Shown piece by piece: positions 16,979 to 24,963 of a stretch of DNA of 64,000 nt. Source of the DNA: Rhodanobacter glycinis (GTDB lineage Bacteria; Pseudomonadota; Gammaproteobacteria; Xanthomonadales; Rhodanobacteraceae); NCBI RefSeq assembly GCF_900114325.1, contig NZ_FOSR01000008.1, forward strand, positions 1 to 64,000. Reading direction: 5' to 3'. The translations under genes were made by a program, and so were the position numbers. Numbering within the stretch: the first letter of the stretch is position 1; the number at the start of each line of letters is the position of its first letter. The notes beneath the pieces were generated by a model, which worked only from the letters and a program-made list of their open reading frames with translations, was not told the origin of the DNA and did no database searches.

Positions 16979-17734
16979 ATGCCGATCGATTGGGCTCATG
17001 CCGGGGCCACGCTGCTGGCCTCGTTCCTTGCTTCGCTGGTGGAATGCGTGGAGGCGCTGACGGTGGTGCTGGCGGTCGGGGTGACACGCGGCTGGCGCAG
17101 CGCGGTGACCGGTAGCGCGTTGGCCGTGCTGGTACTGCTACTGATCGTGGCGTTGCTGGGTTCGGCGCTGACCCGGGTGCCGCTGGGCGACATCCAGTTG
17201 CTGGTTGGCGCGTTGTTGCTGCTGTTCGGCATGCGCTGGCTGCGCAAGGCCATCCTGCGCGCGGCCGGCGTGCTGGCCTTGCACGACGAGGCGTCCATCT
17301 ACGCGCGCCAGACGCAGGCGTTGCAGGGTTCGGTGGTGGCGACGCAGGGTTGGGACCGACTGGCCTTCACGACCGCATTCAAGATCTGCATGCTCGAGGG
17401 GCTTGAGGTGGTGTTCATCGTGATCGCGATCAGCGCCGGCCGGCCCGGCCTGTGGCTGCCGGCCAGCGCAGGCGCGGTGGCAGCCCTGCTGGTGGTGATC
17501 GTGCTGGGGGCGGTGGTGCATCGCCCGCTGGCGCGGGTGCCGGAGAACACCTTGAAATTCGTCGTCGGCGTCTTGCTGTGTGCGTTCGGTACGTTCTGGG
17601 TGGGCGAGGGCATCGGGGACGCGTGGCCCGGTGGTGACGTCGCGATCCTTGCCCTGATCCTTGCCTATCTGGTCGCGGCCATGTTTGCCGTGCGCGGCTG
17701 CCGTCGTGCCGCCATTCGTGGAGCGTCGGCATGA
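16979..17734 (+). CDS. multi-span membrane protein with two ExxE motifs, FTR1-like
   Basis: A 251-residue protein with about seven helices, matching the uncharacterised group COG4280. Two hydrophobic segments carry paired acidic residues: VECVEALTVVLAVG (Glu22, Glu25) and MLEGLEVVFIVIAI (Glu140, Glu143). The position and sequence recall the REGLE motifs of FTR1/EfeU iron permeases, which also come as two repeats. A metal-transport role is therefore a reasonable guess, not an established function. I chose the ATG at 16979, where homology-like sequence begins; the frame extends upstream with no membrane character. It is coupled by a 4-bp overlap to a small membrane protein. Confidence 0.7.
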   Translation: MPIDWAHAGATLLASFLASLVECVEALTVVLAVGVTRGWRSAVTGSALAVLVLLLIVALLGSALTRVPLGDIQLLVGALLLLFGMRWLRKAILRAAGVLALHDEASIYARQTQALQGSVVATQGWDRLAFTTAFKICMLEGLEVVFIVIAISAGRPGLWLPASAGAVAALLVVIVLGAVVHRPLARVPENTLKFVVGVLLCAFGTFWVGEGIGDAWPGGDVAILALILAYLVAAMFAVRGCRRAAIRGASA

Positions 17735-17940
17735 TGCGCTGGCTGCAGACCATCATCAGTGAACTGTGGGGCCTGTTCGTCGATGATGGCCGCTATGCGC
17801 TCAGCATCGTGGCCTGGCTGCTGCTGGCATGGCTGGCGTTGCCGTTGCTTCGCCTCGGCGGTGGCTGGAACGCGATCATCCTGTGCGTCGGACTGCTTGC
17901 CATCCTGCTCGAAAGCGCATGGCGCCGCGCGCGGCGATGA
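17731..17940 (+). CDS. small two-helix membrane protein
   Basis: A 69-residue protein with two hydrophobic segments (ALSIVAWLLLAWLALPLL and AIILCVGLLAILLESAW) and a basic C terminus (RRARR). Its ATG overlaps the stop of the ExxE membrane protein (ATGA), so it is translationally coupled and may be a subunit or stabiliser of it. I do not recognise the family. Confidence 0.65.
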   Translation: MMRWLQTIISELWGLFVDDGRYALSIVAWLLLAWLALPLLRLGGGWNAIILCVGLLAILLESAWRRARR

Positions 17941-18020
17941 GTGCCTGCTTGACCGAATGAAACCGATCGCGGATCTTCAGGTCGAACCCGCACGAATCGG
18001 CAAATCAAGGGAGATGGACA

Positions 18021-18725
18021 ATGCACAAGGCGTGGCTATGGGGATTGGCGGGGCTGCTGGCGGGAACGGTAGCCGTGGCACAGGCGGCCGACAGCGACGA
18101 CGCGCAAATGGCGCGGCAATGCCCGAACTTGGCAGCGTGGATTCAGGCGAAGAAAGCCGAAGTGGCTGCCCAGCGCAAGGCGCATCCACCGACCAAACCC
18201 GTTGAACCAGCCCTGCGTACCGAATTGCTGAAGATGAGCGATGCGGACCAGAAAGTGCGCAACGCCCTGATTGCCGCGGGCACTCAGAACCAGGCTGCGA
18301 TCAAGGCCATGCTGGCCGTCGATGCCCATAACCTTCCCCGTATCAAGCAGATTGACGCGAAACAGGGTTTCCCCACCCGTGCCCAAGTGGGGCGAGATGG
18401 CGTGCAGGCGGCATGGCTGCTGGTACAGCATGCCGACCGCGACCCGGTCTTCCAGGCACATGTGTTGGCCGAGCTGCAGCCGCGCGTGCGAGATGGCGGC
18501 ATCAGTGCGCAGGAATACACCTTGTTGACCGACCGTGTACTGGTCGCGCAACACAAGCCGCAGCGCTACGGCACCCAGTTCAAGGTGGTGAAGGGAAAGC
18601 TGCAGGCCGACCCGATGGAGAACCCGGCCCATGTGGACAAGCGCCGCCTTGCCATCGGTCTGCCATCGATGGCCGATTACGAATGCGCGCTACGCACGTA
18701 CTACCACCTGCCGGCGAAGCCCTGA
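18021..18725 (+). CDS. secreted DUF6624-like protein
   Basis: A 234-residue protein with a cleavable signal peptide (LAGTVAVAQAADS). The C-terminal domain (about 60-225) has the features I associate with DUF6624: MSDADQKVRNAL, a variable segment, GRDGVQAAWLLVQHADRDPVFQ, then EYTLLTDRVLVAQHKPQRYGTQ. The function of that family is unknown. An AAGGGAGAT ribosome site precedes the ATG. It is convergent with the ECF sigma operon, 11 bp away, and no terminator hairpin is obvious between them. Confidence 0.7.
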   Translation: MHKAWLWGLAGLLAGTVAVAQAADSDDAQMARQCPNLAAWIQAKKAEVAAQRKAHPPTKPVEPALRTELLKMSDADQKVRNALIAAGTQNQAAIKAMLAVDAHNLPRIKQIDAKQGFPTRAQVGRDGVQAAWLLVQHADRDPVFQAHVLAELQPRVRDGGISAQEYTLLTDRVLVAQHKPQRYGTQFKVVKGKLQADPMENPAHVDKRRLAIGLPSMADYECALRTYYHLPAKP

Positions 18726-18736
18726 GCGGCGTGCGT

Positions 18737-19090
18737 TCAATGCTTCGCGGCAGGCGGCGGGTTTGTCTGCACCAGGTAGATCCGCACATTGGCCTGCCCG
18801 CTGGGTAGCGCAAGCACGGCGCCGTTGATGACCCGGATGCCATTGGCCTGCGGTGCCATGGCTTCGCGCAACGCACGCGTCAGCGCGGCCGTGCGTTGCT
18901 GGCGTTGCACGACACCGGGCAGCCAGAGGCTGACCAGCAGAATCATGGCGCAGGCGCCAGCGGTGGCGGGCAGCCAATGCAGCACACGCGGACGGGTTCG
19001 CGTGCGTCGCCCCCGCAGGCTGTGCTGCAGTCGTGCCAAGCCGCCGGGCGGCGGTTCGAGATCGGGCAGCAGGTGTTCGAGTTCACGCAT
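18737..19090 (-). CDS. predicted anti-sigma or sigma-associated membrane protein
   Basis: A 117-residue protein with an N-terminal cytoplasmic-type segment (MRELEHLLPDLEPPPGGLARLQHSLRG), one transmembrane helix (GACAMILLVSLWLPGV) and a small C-terminal domain ending in NVRIYLVQTNPPPAAKH. It overlaps the upstream ECF sigma gene by 8 bp. The position and topology suggest an anti-sigma factor, but no ZAS motif is present and I recognise no family. Confidence 0.6.
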   Translation of the reverse strand: MRELEHLLPDLEPPPGGLARLQHSLRGRRTRTRPRVLHWLPATAGACAMILLVSLWLPGVVQRQQRTAALTRALREAMAPQANGIRVINGAVLALPSGQANVRIYLVQTNPPPAAKH

Positions 19091-19580
19091 CGATGGCTTC
19101 TCCCAGCAAGGCTTTCAACCGTTCCATGGCGTGGTGCTTGCGCGAGGCGACGGTGCCGGCGGGAATGCCCAGCACCTTGGCGATTTCCGCCCCGCGCAGG
19201 CCGCTGAATTCGGCCAGCAGCAGCACGTCGCGCGAGGTCGATGGCAGTTCGCGCATGGCCAGGCGCAGGCGGCGTGTGGCGAGAAAGTCTTCCGTGTCGG
19301 TGGCGTCATGCGCCATGGCGTCGACTTCGTCCAGCGGGGCCTGCCGCCACAGGCGCCGCCAGCGCAGCCGGTTCCGTGACAGGTTTAGCGCGGTGGTCCA
19401 GATCAACGCGTCGAGCGTATCCTCGTCCACCTTTGCACGTCGCTCCCACACCCGCATGAACGCATCGTGGATCACGTCCTGGCAATCCTGCGCCTGCCAT
19501 AGCTGGCGGTAGAGCACGTTGTACAGCGGCCGTTCCAGTCGCCGATAGCTGGCCTGCAGCGCATCCTCGCGCAGCGTCAT
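19083..19580 (-). CDS. ECF-type RNA polymerase sigma factor
   Basis: 165 residues. Region 2 is RPLYNVLYRQLWQAQDCQDVIHDAFMRVWER and LIWTTALNLSRNRLRWRR; region 4 is MRELPSTSRDVLLLAEFSGLRGAEIAKVLGIPAGTVASRKHHAMERLKALL. It resembles the FecI-like/RpoE-like class in length. It follows the lipoprotein gene by 9 bp and overlaps the downstream membrane protein by 8 bp, making a three-gene operon. The order lipoprotein, sigma, anti-sigma is unusual. Confidence 0.85.
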   Translation of the reverse strand: MTLREDALQASYRRLERPLYNVLYRQLWQAQDCQDVIHDAFMRVWERRAKVDEDTLDALIWTTALNLSRNRLRWRRLWRQAPLDEVDAMAHDATDTEDFLATRRLRLAMRELPSTSRDVLLLAEFSGLRGAEIAKVLGIPAGTVASRKHHAMERLKALLGEAIDA

Positions 19581-19589
19581 GCAGAAGGC

Positions 19590-20345
19590 TCAGGCTTTCG
19601 CGGGCAAGCGGTCCACCTGCACGACCAGCAGGCGCATGGCGGGTTTGTTGGCGCAAGTAGCTGCGCTTGTATTCGTGGGTGGCTGCGGGCAGGCGCCGGG
19701 GGCTTGTGCCAGCACAATGTATTGACCGAACGTGGCATCGATGTGGGTGTCGAGTTTGCCCAGGCCGTGCCCGCCGTTGTCCTCGTAGCTGAGTCGCAAT
19801 CGGGCCGTGTTGCCGGCGATCGTTTCGATGTGGAAGTAGAAGCTGCGGGTGTACGGGCCGTCGGCAGTGACCAGCGAGCCATTCTCGCTGCTGGTGCCTA
19901 CGAGGGCAGCGGCTTGGTCAAGGTGAAAATGCAGTGGCCCCACGGTCTGCCGCAGCGACGAGAGGCTGCCGACGAGATCCTTCAACGCGGGATCGTCACT
20001 GCCAGCGCCGGATTGGCCATCGACAACCCAGAAATGCACACCTACCTGCACGGGTGCTGCCTGTTTTTCTGCAGCGTTGTCCAGCGACTCCATCGCCTTG
20101 CCGATGGAGGTCTGCGCATCACGGGGGGCATACACCAGCAACTTGCCCGGCCCGGCAGTGGAAACACTGGCCTTGTCGCGTAATGCAGAGCTCAGCGCTT
20201 TATTCACTTCGTCAGTCTTGGCTGGCGGCACGTTGTAGACCTTCAACTGCATTGCCGCAGAGGTGTTGCCAGTCGCGGGCGCATGGCAGGCCACCAGTAC
20301 CAGAAGCAGCGCTGATCCGGCAATGAGTTGGAATATCTGTTTCAT
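19590..20345 (-). CDS. lipoprotein with secretin N-domain-like segment
   Basis: A 251-residue lipoprotein: lipobox LVLVAC with Cys20. Residues about 33-90 (LKVYNVPPAKTDEVNKALSSALRD, then VSTAGPGKLLVYAPRDAQTSIGKAMESLD) look like the alpha/beta N1 or STN-type domain of secretins, and a beta-rich part (PVQVGVHFWVVDG) follows. A full secretin pore is absent. It leads the operon with the ECF sigma factor. The ATG at 20345 is preferred over one 18 bp upstream because it starts a normal signal. The secretin-like reading is by eye only. Confidence 0.6.
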   Translation of the reverse strand: MKQIFQLIAGSALLLVLVACHAPATGNTSAAMQLKVYNVPPAKTDEVNKALSSALRDKASVSTAGPGKLLVYAPRDAQTSIGKAMESLDNAAEKQAAPVQVGVHFWVVDGQSGAGSDDPALKDLVGSLSSLRQTVGPLHFHLDQAAALVGTSSENGSLVTADGPYTRSFYFHIETIAGNTARLRLSYEDNGGHGLGKLDTHIDATFGQYIVLAQAPGACPQPPTNTSAATCANKPAMRLLVVQVDRLPAKA

Positions 20346-20426
20346 GCGATTCCCTCGCGGCAAGCCAGATGGCTGCCTTCCTGACTATATACACGCCAGC
20401 ACGGATTTCTTTCACCACGCGTGATC

Positions 20427-20747
20427 TCAGCCGGCGTCTTCCCACTTCACATCGATCGCATCGCCATCCATCACCCCCCAGTAGCGCGTGCCCAGCCGCA
20501 CCCAGGCAGTGCGGATGCGGTGGGTGGATTCGTCGTACAGCGAGACGTGGTAGACGACCTGGTATCTGGAGGTGGTGAACATCATCGACAGCGGCAGGAA
20601 CATGCCGCGCCTGGCGTGCAGGATGCGGAACCGGTTGGCCTGAGCCCAGTCGTAAAGCAGCGCCTTGGCATTTACGTAGTGGCGGTAGCTGAGGTAGCCG
20701 GCGGCTACGAACAGCAATCCCATCAGGACCACCGTGGCGTGGTTCAT
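20427..20747 (-). CDS. small membrane-anchored protein, unknown
   Basis: A 106-residue protein with one N-terminal transmembrane helix (ATVVLMGLLFVAAGYLSY) and a soluble beta-rich domain (FTTSRYQVVYHVSLYDESTHRIRTAWVRLG, ending DAIDVKWEDAG). I do not recognise the family. It is divergent from the APC permease (114 bp between starts). Confidence 0.6.
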   Translation of the reverse strand: MNHATVVLMGLLFVAAGYLSYRHYVNAKALLYDWAQANRFRILHARRGMFLPLSMMFTTSRYQVVYHVSLYDESTHRIRTAWVRLGTRYWGVMDGDAIDVKWEDAG

Positions 20748-20861
20748 CAGCGTGGTTTCCTTAGTTGGCCCCTGCGGCCGGAACGACCGAGTACGCAGCA
20801 TAGCGCCCGTCGGTACTCGGGGGACTGGCCGAAACCGCCCGCGCCATGCCAAGGTTGCGGG

Positions 20862-22187
20862 ATGACGACCGAAACCAGTTCCACTTCGTACCTGCGCCGC
20901 CTCGGGGTGTGGGACGGCGCGATGATCGTGATCGGCGGCGTGATCGGCGCCGGCATCTTCCGCACGCCGGCCACGGTGGCCGAACGCACGTCCTCGGGCC
21001 TGCCGCTGCTGGCGTTGTGGGTGCTGGGCGGTCTGCTTACCTTGACCGGGGTGCTGTGTTACGCGGAGCTGGGTTCTCGGCGGCCGCAGGCGGGCGGCAT
21101 CTATCTGTATCTGCGCGAGGCCTTCGGCACGCTGCCGGCGTTCCTGTTCGGGTGGACGATGGCGCTGATCAATTACCCTGGCAGCGTGGCGGCAGTGGCC
21201 ACCACCTTCGCCGACTACTTCTGCAAGGCGGTCGACCTGCCGTTGCTGTGGGTGAAGCCGGTGGCGGTGGGGGCGATCATCTTCATCGTCGGCGTGAACC
21301 TGTTCGGCATCCGTGCCGGCGCGCTGATGCAGAACGTCTTCGCGGTGCTGAAGCTGACCGCGATCGCGTTGCTGGTGGTAGTGGGACTGGTGCTGGCGCA
21401 TGGCCATCTGGGTGGCGTGCTGGCCACGGATGCCATTCATCCGGCGACCCGCGGCGCCTTCGTGGGTGCCTTGCTGCCGGTGCTGTTCACCTACGGCGGT
21501 TTCCATTACCTGAATGACATGGCCGGCGAAGTGCGCGATCCGCAACGCACCTTGCCGCGTGCGTTGACGCTGGGCATGGTCGGCGTGGTGGTGGCTTACG
21601 TGCTGGCCAACATCGCTTACCTGGTCGGATTGGGCCACGCCGGGCTGGCCGCGAGCCAGGCACCGGCGGCGGACCTGATGCACCGGCTGTTCGGCACGCC
21701 CGGCGCGAAGGTGATGGCCATCGGCATTGCCTGCTCCACCTTCGGTTATTGCAGCATCGCCATCGCCGGTGGCGCGCGCGTGCTGCAGACCATGGGCGCG
21801 GATGGCATGCTGTTTCGCGCGGTGGGTTACATCGAACCGCGCACGCGTGCGCCGCAGGTGGCATTGGCGCTGCTGGGCGCGTGGACGGTGGTGCTTACGT
21901 TATGGGGCAACTTCGGCCAGTTGGTGGACTACACCACGGTGGGCGAATGGCTCGGCCATGTGTTCGGCATCGGCACGCTGTTCTGGTATCGCTGGAAATT
22001 CGTTGACGAACCGGCGCCGTATCGCGTGCCGCTGTTCCCGCTGCTGCCGCTGGTGTTCGTGGTGACCGTGCTGGGCGTGATTACTGCCACCGTGATCGAG
22101 ACACCGGGGGATGCGGGGATGAGTCTGGTGATCATCGCGTTGGGGGTGCCGGTGTATTGGGTTTGGCGGCGCTGGCAGCGTCGCTGA
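20862..22187 (+). CDS. APC-superfamily amino acid permease
   Basis: A 441-residue, roughly 12-helix transporter. The first helix has the APC hallmark GVIGAGIFRTPATVA, preceded by LGVWDGAMIVIGG, and the helix 3 region has YAELGSRRPQAGGIYLYLREAFG. This fits the cationic-amino-acid/serine-threonine exchanger branch; the substrate cannot be read from sequence. The ATG at 20862 (MTTETSSTSYLRRLG) begins just before the conserved region. The next 0.6 kb has no gene. Confidence 0.82.
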   Translation: MTTETSSTSYLRRLGVWDGAMIVIGGVIGAGIFRTPATVAERTSSGLPLLALWVLGGLLTLTGVLCYAELGSRRPQAGGIYLYLREAFGTLPAFLFGWTMALINYPGSVAAVATTFADYFCKAVDLPLLWVKPVAVGAIIFIVGVNLFGIRAGALMQNVFAVLKLTAIALLVVVGLVLAHGHLGGVLATDAIHPATRGAFVGALLPVLFTYGGFHYLNDMAGEVRDPQRTLPRALTLGMVGVVVAYVLANIAYLVGLGHAGLAASQAPAADLMHRLFGTPGAKVMAIGIACSTFGYCSIAIAGGARVLQTMGADGMLFRAVGYIEPRTRAPQVALALLGAWTVVLTLWGNFGQLVDYTTVGEWLGHVFGIGTLFWYRWKFVDEPAPYRVPLFPLLPLVFVVTVLGVITATVIETPGDAGMSLVIIALGVPVYWVWRRWQRR

Positions 22188-22812
22188 ACTTGCGTCGATG
22201 GCCAGCCTGTAACGGCGTGTCATGCGGTGGCCCTGTCTACCCGGGCCCTGCTGTCGGACAGGTTTATGAGAGCGTGGCCGCCTTGGTAGATGAACCTCGG
22301 TTACGTGCCGCCACCTGTGGTGACGGAGGTTCCGTCCGCCTGCCGGCGGCCGGGTTCATTTTCTCGCTTGTCCGAGAAAACGGAACCAAAAGAGGGACAC
22401 CCTGCGTTCGCGCCCACCGGCTCTGCGAGCCGGCGGGTCCGCGCACGGCTACGGGGGTTCGCCGACAGGGCTTCGGGCAACTGCGTCCTGTGTTGCCTCA
22501 ACTCCGGCATCCATGCCGTCGCCTGCCCTGGCGTCGAACTGACCGGCATCCATGCCGGTCACCCTGCGGGCCTTGTCCTCCACCGTGCGCCGCTTCTCGA
22601 AGGGTTCGAAGTGCCGCACGTCGTGGCGGTGGAACGATCGCGAGCAACTCGTCCAATGGGGGCATCGCTTTCATGCGCCGAGATTACGTGCCGCCGGAGT
22701 GAGCGCTACGGGCCATCCGGTTGCCCGTTGCCTGACTTGTGGCAATGCCGCAGCCAGACACGTTCCAGCCAATGGCGCGATACTCGGCCAATCCGGTGAT
22801 GGCGAGGCGGCA
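22188..22812. other. gene-free, hairpin-rich 0.6-kb stretch
   Basis: No convincing gene is present. Several perfect inverted repeats stand out: TTTTCTCG/CGAGAAAA (22359-22380), CCGGCTC/GAGCCGG (22417-22433) and GACCGGCAT-CC-ATGCCGGTC (22541-22560). The 15-mer CCGGCATCCATGCCG occurs twice (22504-22518, 22543-22557). It could be a dispersed repeat, a decayed gene or a structured RNA; it also contains the promoter of the GH50-family gene. Confidence 0.5.
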
Positions 22813-24963
22813 ATGAAAATGATGACGCGAATGGCGGCAACTTGTGCGGCAATGCTTTTTGCCAGTCAGTTGTCGGCGACGGAAGTTGCCAGGCTTGCGG
22901 CGCCGGATGCCTCGGCGCGCATCGTGCTGCAGCAAGTGCAGCGCACGGGGCACACGGAAACGGCTGCCGATGGTGTTATCCAGCAGCGTTACGAGTTTCA
23001 GCCTGCCGCGCAGCCGCAGATTGTCATCCAGCCGGCTCAGGGTGCGTGGAACTGGAGCGGGCAGGGTGAGCTGCATTTGCGCGTGCAGGATGCGATGGCC
23101 TGGGCGGTGACGCTGGATGTGGATATCGACAGCGGCGCCGGCAAGCATCTGCACGCCACGCTGGGCGTGTTGCCGGGGCCGGCGCAGACGCTGGTGTTGC
23201 CGCTGCGCGCCATGTCGTCGCGCGCTTTCGGCATGCAGGTAGGTCCGCCGATGCCGTTCAACGATCATGGTCGGCCGGTGTTGCTGGCGACCACGGTGCA
23301 GGGCGATATCGACCTGCAGGCAGTGCATGCGATCCGCCTCGGCATGCCGGCGCCAAAGGCCGCGCAGACCTTGCTGCTGGGGAACATCGAGGTGGAAGTG
23401 GGGGATGCCACGTCGCGCAATGCCTACACCGGCATCGTCGATCGCTACGGACAATATACGCGCGAGAACTGGCCGGAAAAGGTCGACAGCGATGCCGCCT
23501 TGCGTGCAGCCCATGCACGCGAGCGGGCGACGCTGAAGACGGAGCTGGCCGAAGCGAAAGGACTCGATGCGTACGGCGGCCGCATGGACGTCCCTTTGCG
23601 CAAGACCGGCTGGTTCCACACGCAGAAGCAGGATGGCCGCTGGTGGCTGGTGACGCCGGACGGCCACGGCTTCTTCTCGCTGGGCGTGAATGCGATAGCC
23701 GCCAGCCAGGACCCCACCTATGTGCAGGGCCGCGAGTTCATGTTCCGTGACCTGCCGCCGGACAGCGGTGCATGGGCGGCGTTCTGGGGCACGGGTGACG
23801 ATCGCCGTCCCGATGCGGGTGCCGGTGCCGGCATCGGTTACGACCACGGTCGCTGGTTCGATTTCTATCAGGCCAACCTGTATCGCGTCGATGGCAAGGG
23901 CTGGCTGGCCGCGTGGCGCTCACGCACGCTGGATCGCCTCAAGGCCTGGGGCTTCAACACCATCGGCAACTGGAGCGATCCCGCGCTGGGCCAGGCACAT
24001 CGCCTGCCGTACACGCGCTCGATCGATATCCGCGGCGACTTCGCCAATGTCTCATCCGGCTACGACTACTGGGGGCGCATGCCCGATCCGTTCGATCCCC
24101 GTTTCGTGCAAGCGGTGAAGGTGGCCGTGGCGAAGGCGAGTGCAGACGTGCGCAATGATCCGTGGTTGCTCGGCTACTTTGCCGACAACGAACTGGCCTG
24201 GGCCGGTATCGGGCCGCAGGGGCGCTGGGGGCTGGCCACCGGCACGCTGCGCGGTGACGCACGCAGTCCGGCCAAGCAGGCCTTCATCGCAGTGCTGAAG
24301 AAGAAATACGGCACACCGCAAAAGCTGGCCGCCGCCTGGGGCATGGCATTGGCCTCGTGGAACGCGCTAGAGACCACCGGCTTCGCCGCGCCGGCGCCGA
24401 ACGAGGCGCACCCGGCCATCACCGCTGATTACGAGGCGTGGCTGCGTAACTATGCCGACACTTATTTCCGCACTGTCGCCGCGGCGATCCATCGGGACGA
24501 CCCGCACCATCTGTTCCTCGGTGGTCGTTTCGCGGTGCGCACGCCCGAGGCCGTGGCGTCCTGTGCGCAGTATTGCGACGTGGTCAGTTTCAACACCTAC
24601 ACCGACATGCCGCAACATGGTTTCGATGCCGCCACCATGCACAAACTCGACAAGCCAGTGCTGATCTCCGAGTTCCACTTCGGCTCGAATGACCGCGGTC
24701 CGTTCGGCAAAGGCGTGGCCTCGGTATGGAACGAGTCCGAGCGCGGCCCGGCCTATGCGCGCTTCGTGCAGGCCGCGGCGAGTGATCCGGATATCGTGGG
24801 CACGCACTGGTTCGATTACACCGACCAACCCGTCACCGGTCGCCTGCTCGATGGCGAAAACTCACACATCGGCCTGGTCGGCATCACCGATATTCCGTTT
24901 GCGGGTTTCGTGAAGGCGGTGCGCGAAGTGAACGAGCAATTACGGTCGGAGCAGGCTAAGTAA
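22813..24963 (+). CDS. GH50-family glycoside hydrolase (agarase-like)
   Basis: A 716-residue protein with a signal peptide (CAAMLFASQLSATE), an N-terminal beta-sandwich of about 200 residues, and a TIM-barrel. The segment after 255 (PLRKTGWFHTQKQDGRWWLVTPDGHGFFSLGVN), the acid/base Glu460 in GYFADNELAW, the nucleophile Glu620 in LISEFHFGS, and the end THWFDYTDQPVTGRLLDGEN fit GH50. Known GH50 enzymes are beta-agarases acting on beta-1,4-galactosyl bonds. No 3,6-anhydrogalactose genes are present here, and the neighbours are galactan/arabinan enzymes, so agar itself may not be the substrate. Its 3' end overlaps the convergent MFS gene by 8 bp. Confidence 0.8.
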   Translation: MKMMTRMAATCAAMLFASQLSATEVARLAAPDASARIVLQQVQRTGHTETAADGVIQQRYEFQPAAQPQIVIQPAQGAWNWSGQGELHLRVQDAMAWAVTLDVDIDSGAGKHLHATLGVLPGPAQTLVLPLRAMSSRAFGMQVGPPMPFNDHGRPVLLATTVQGDIDLQAVHAIRLGMPAPKAAQTLLLGNIEVEVGDATSRNAYTGIVDRYGQYTRENWPEKVDSDAALRAAHARERATLKTELAEAKGLDAYGGRMDVPLRKTGWFHTQKQDGRWWLVTPDGHGFFSLGVNAIAASQDPTYVQGREFMFRDLPPDSGAWAAFWGTGDDRRPDAGAGAGIGYDHGRWFDFYQANLYRVDGKGWLAAWRSRTLDRLKAWGFNTIGNWSDPALGQAHRLPYTRSIDIRGDFANVSSGYDYWGRMPDPFDPRFVQAVKVAVAKASADVRNDPWLLGYFADNELAWAGIGPQGRWGLATGTLRGDARSPAKQAFIAVLKKKYGTPQKLAAAWGMALASWNALETTGFAAPAPNEAHPAITADYEAWLRNYADTYFRTVAAAIHRDDPHHLFLGGRFAVRTPEAVASCAQYCDVVSFNTYTDMPQHGFDAATMHKLDKPVLISEFHFGSNDRGPFGKGVASVWNESERGPAYARFVQAAASDPDIVGTHWFDYTDQPVTGRLLDGENSHIGLVGITDIPFAGFVKAVREVNEQLRSEQAK

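Noticed and set aside
20427-21683. A 418-codon minus-strand frame under the APC permease
   Set aside because: Only its last 106 codons (20427-20747) form a plausible membrane protein; the rest is antisense to the permease.
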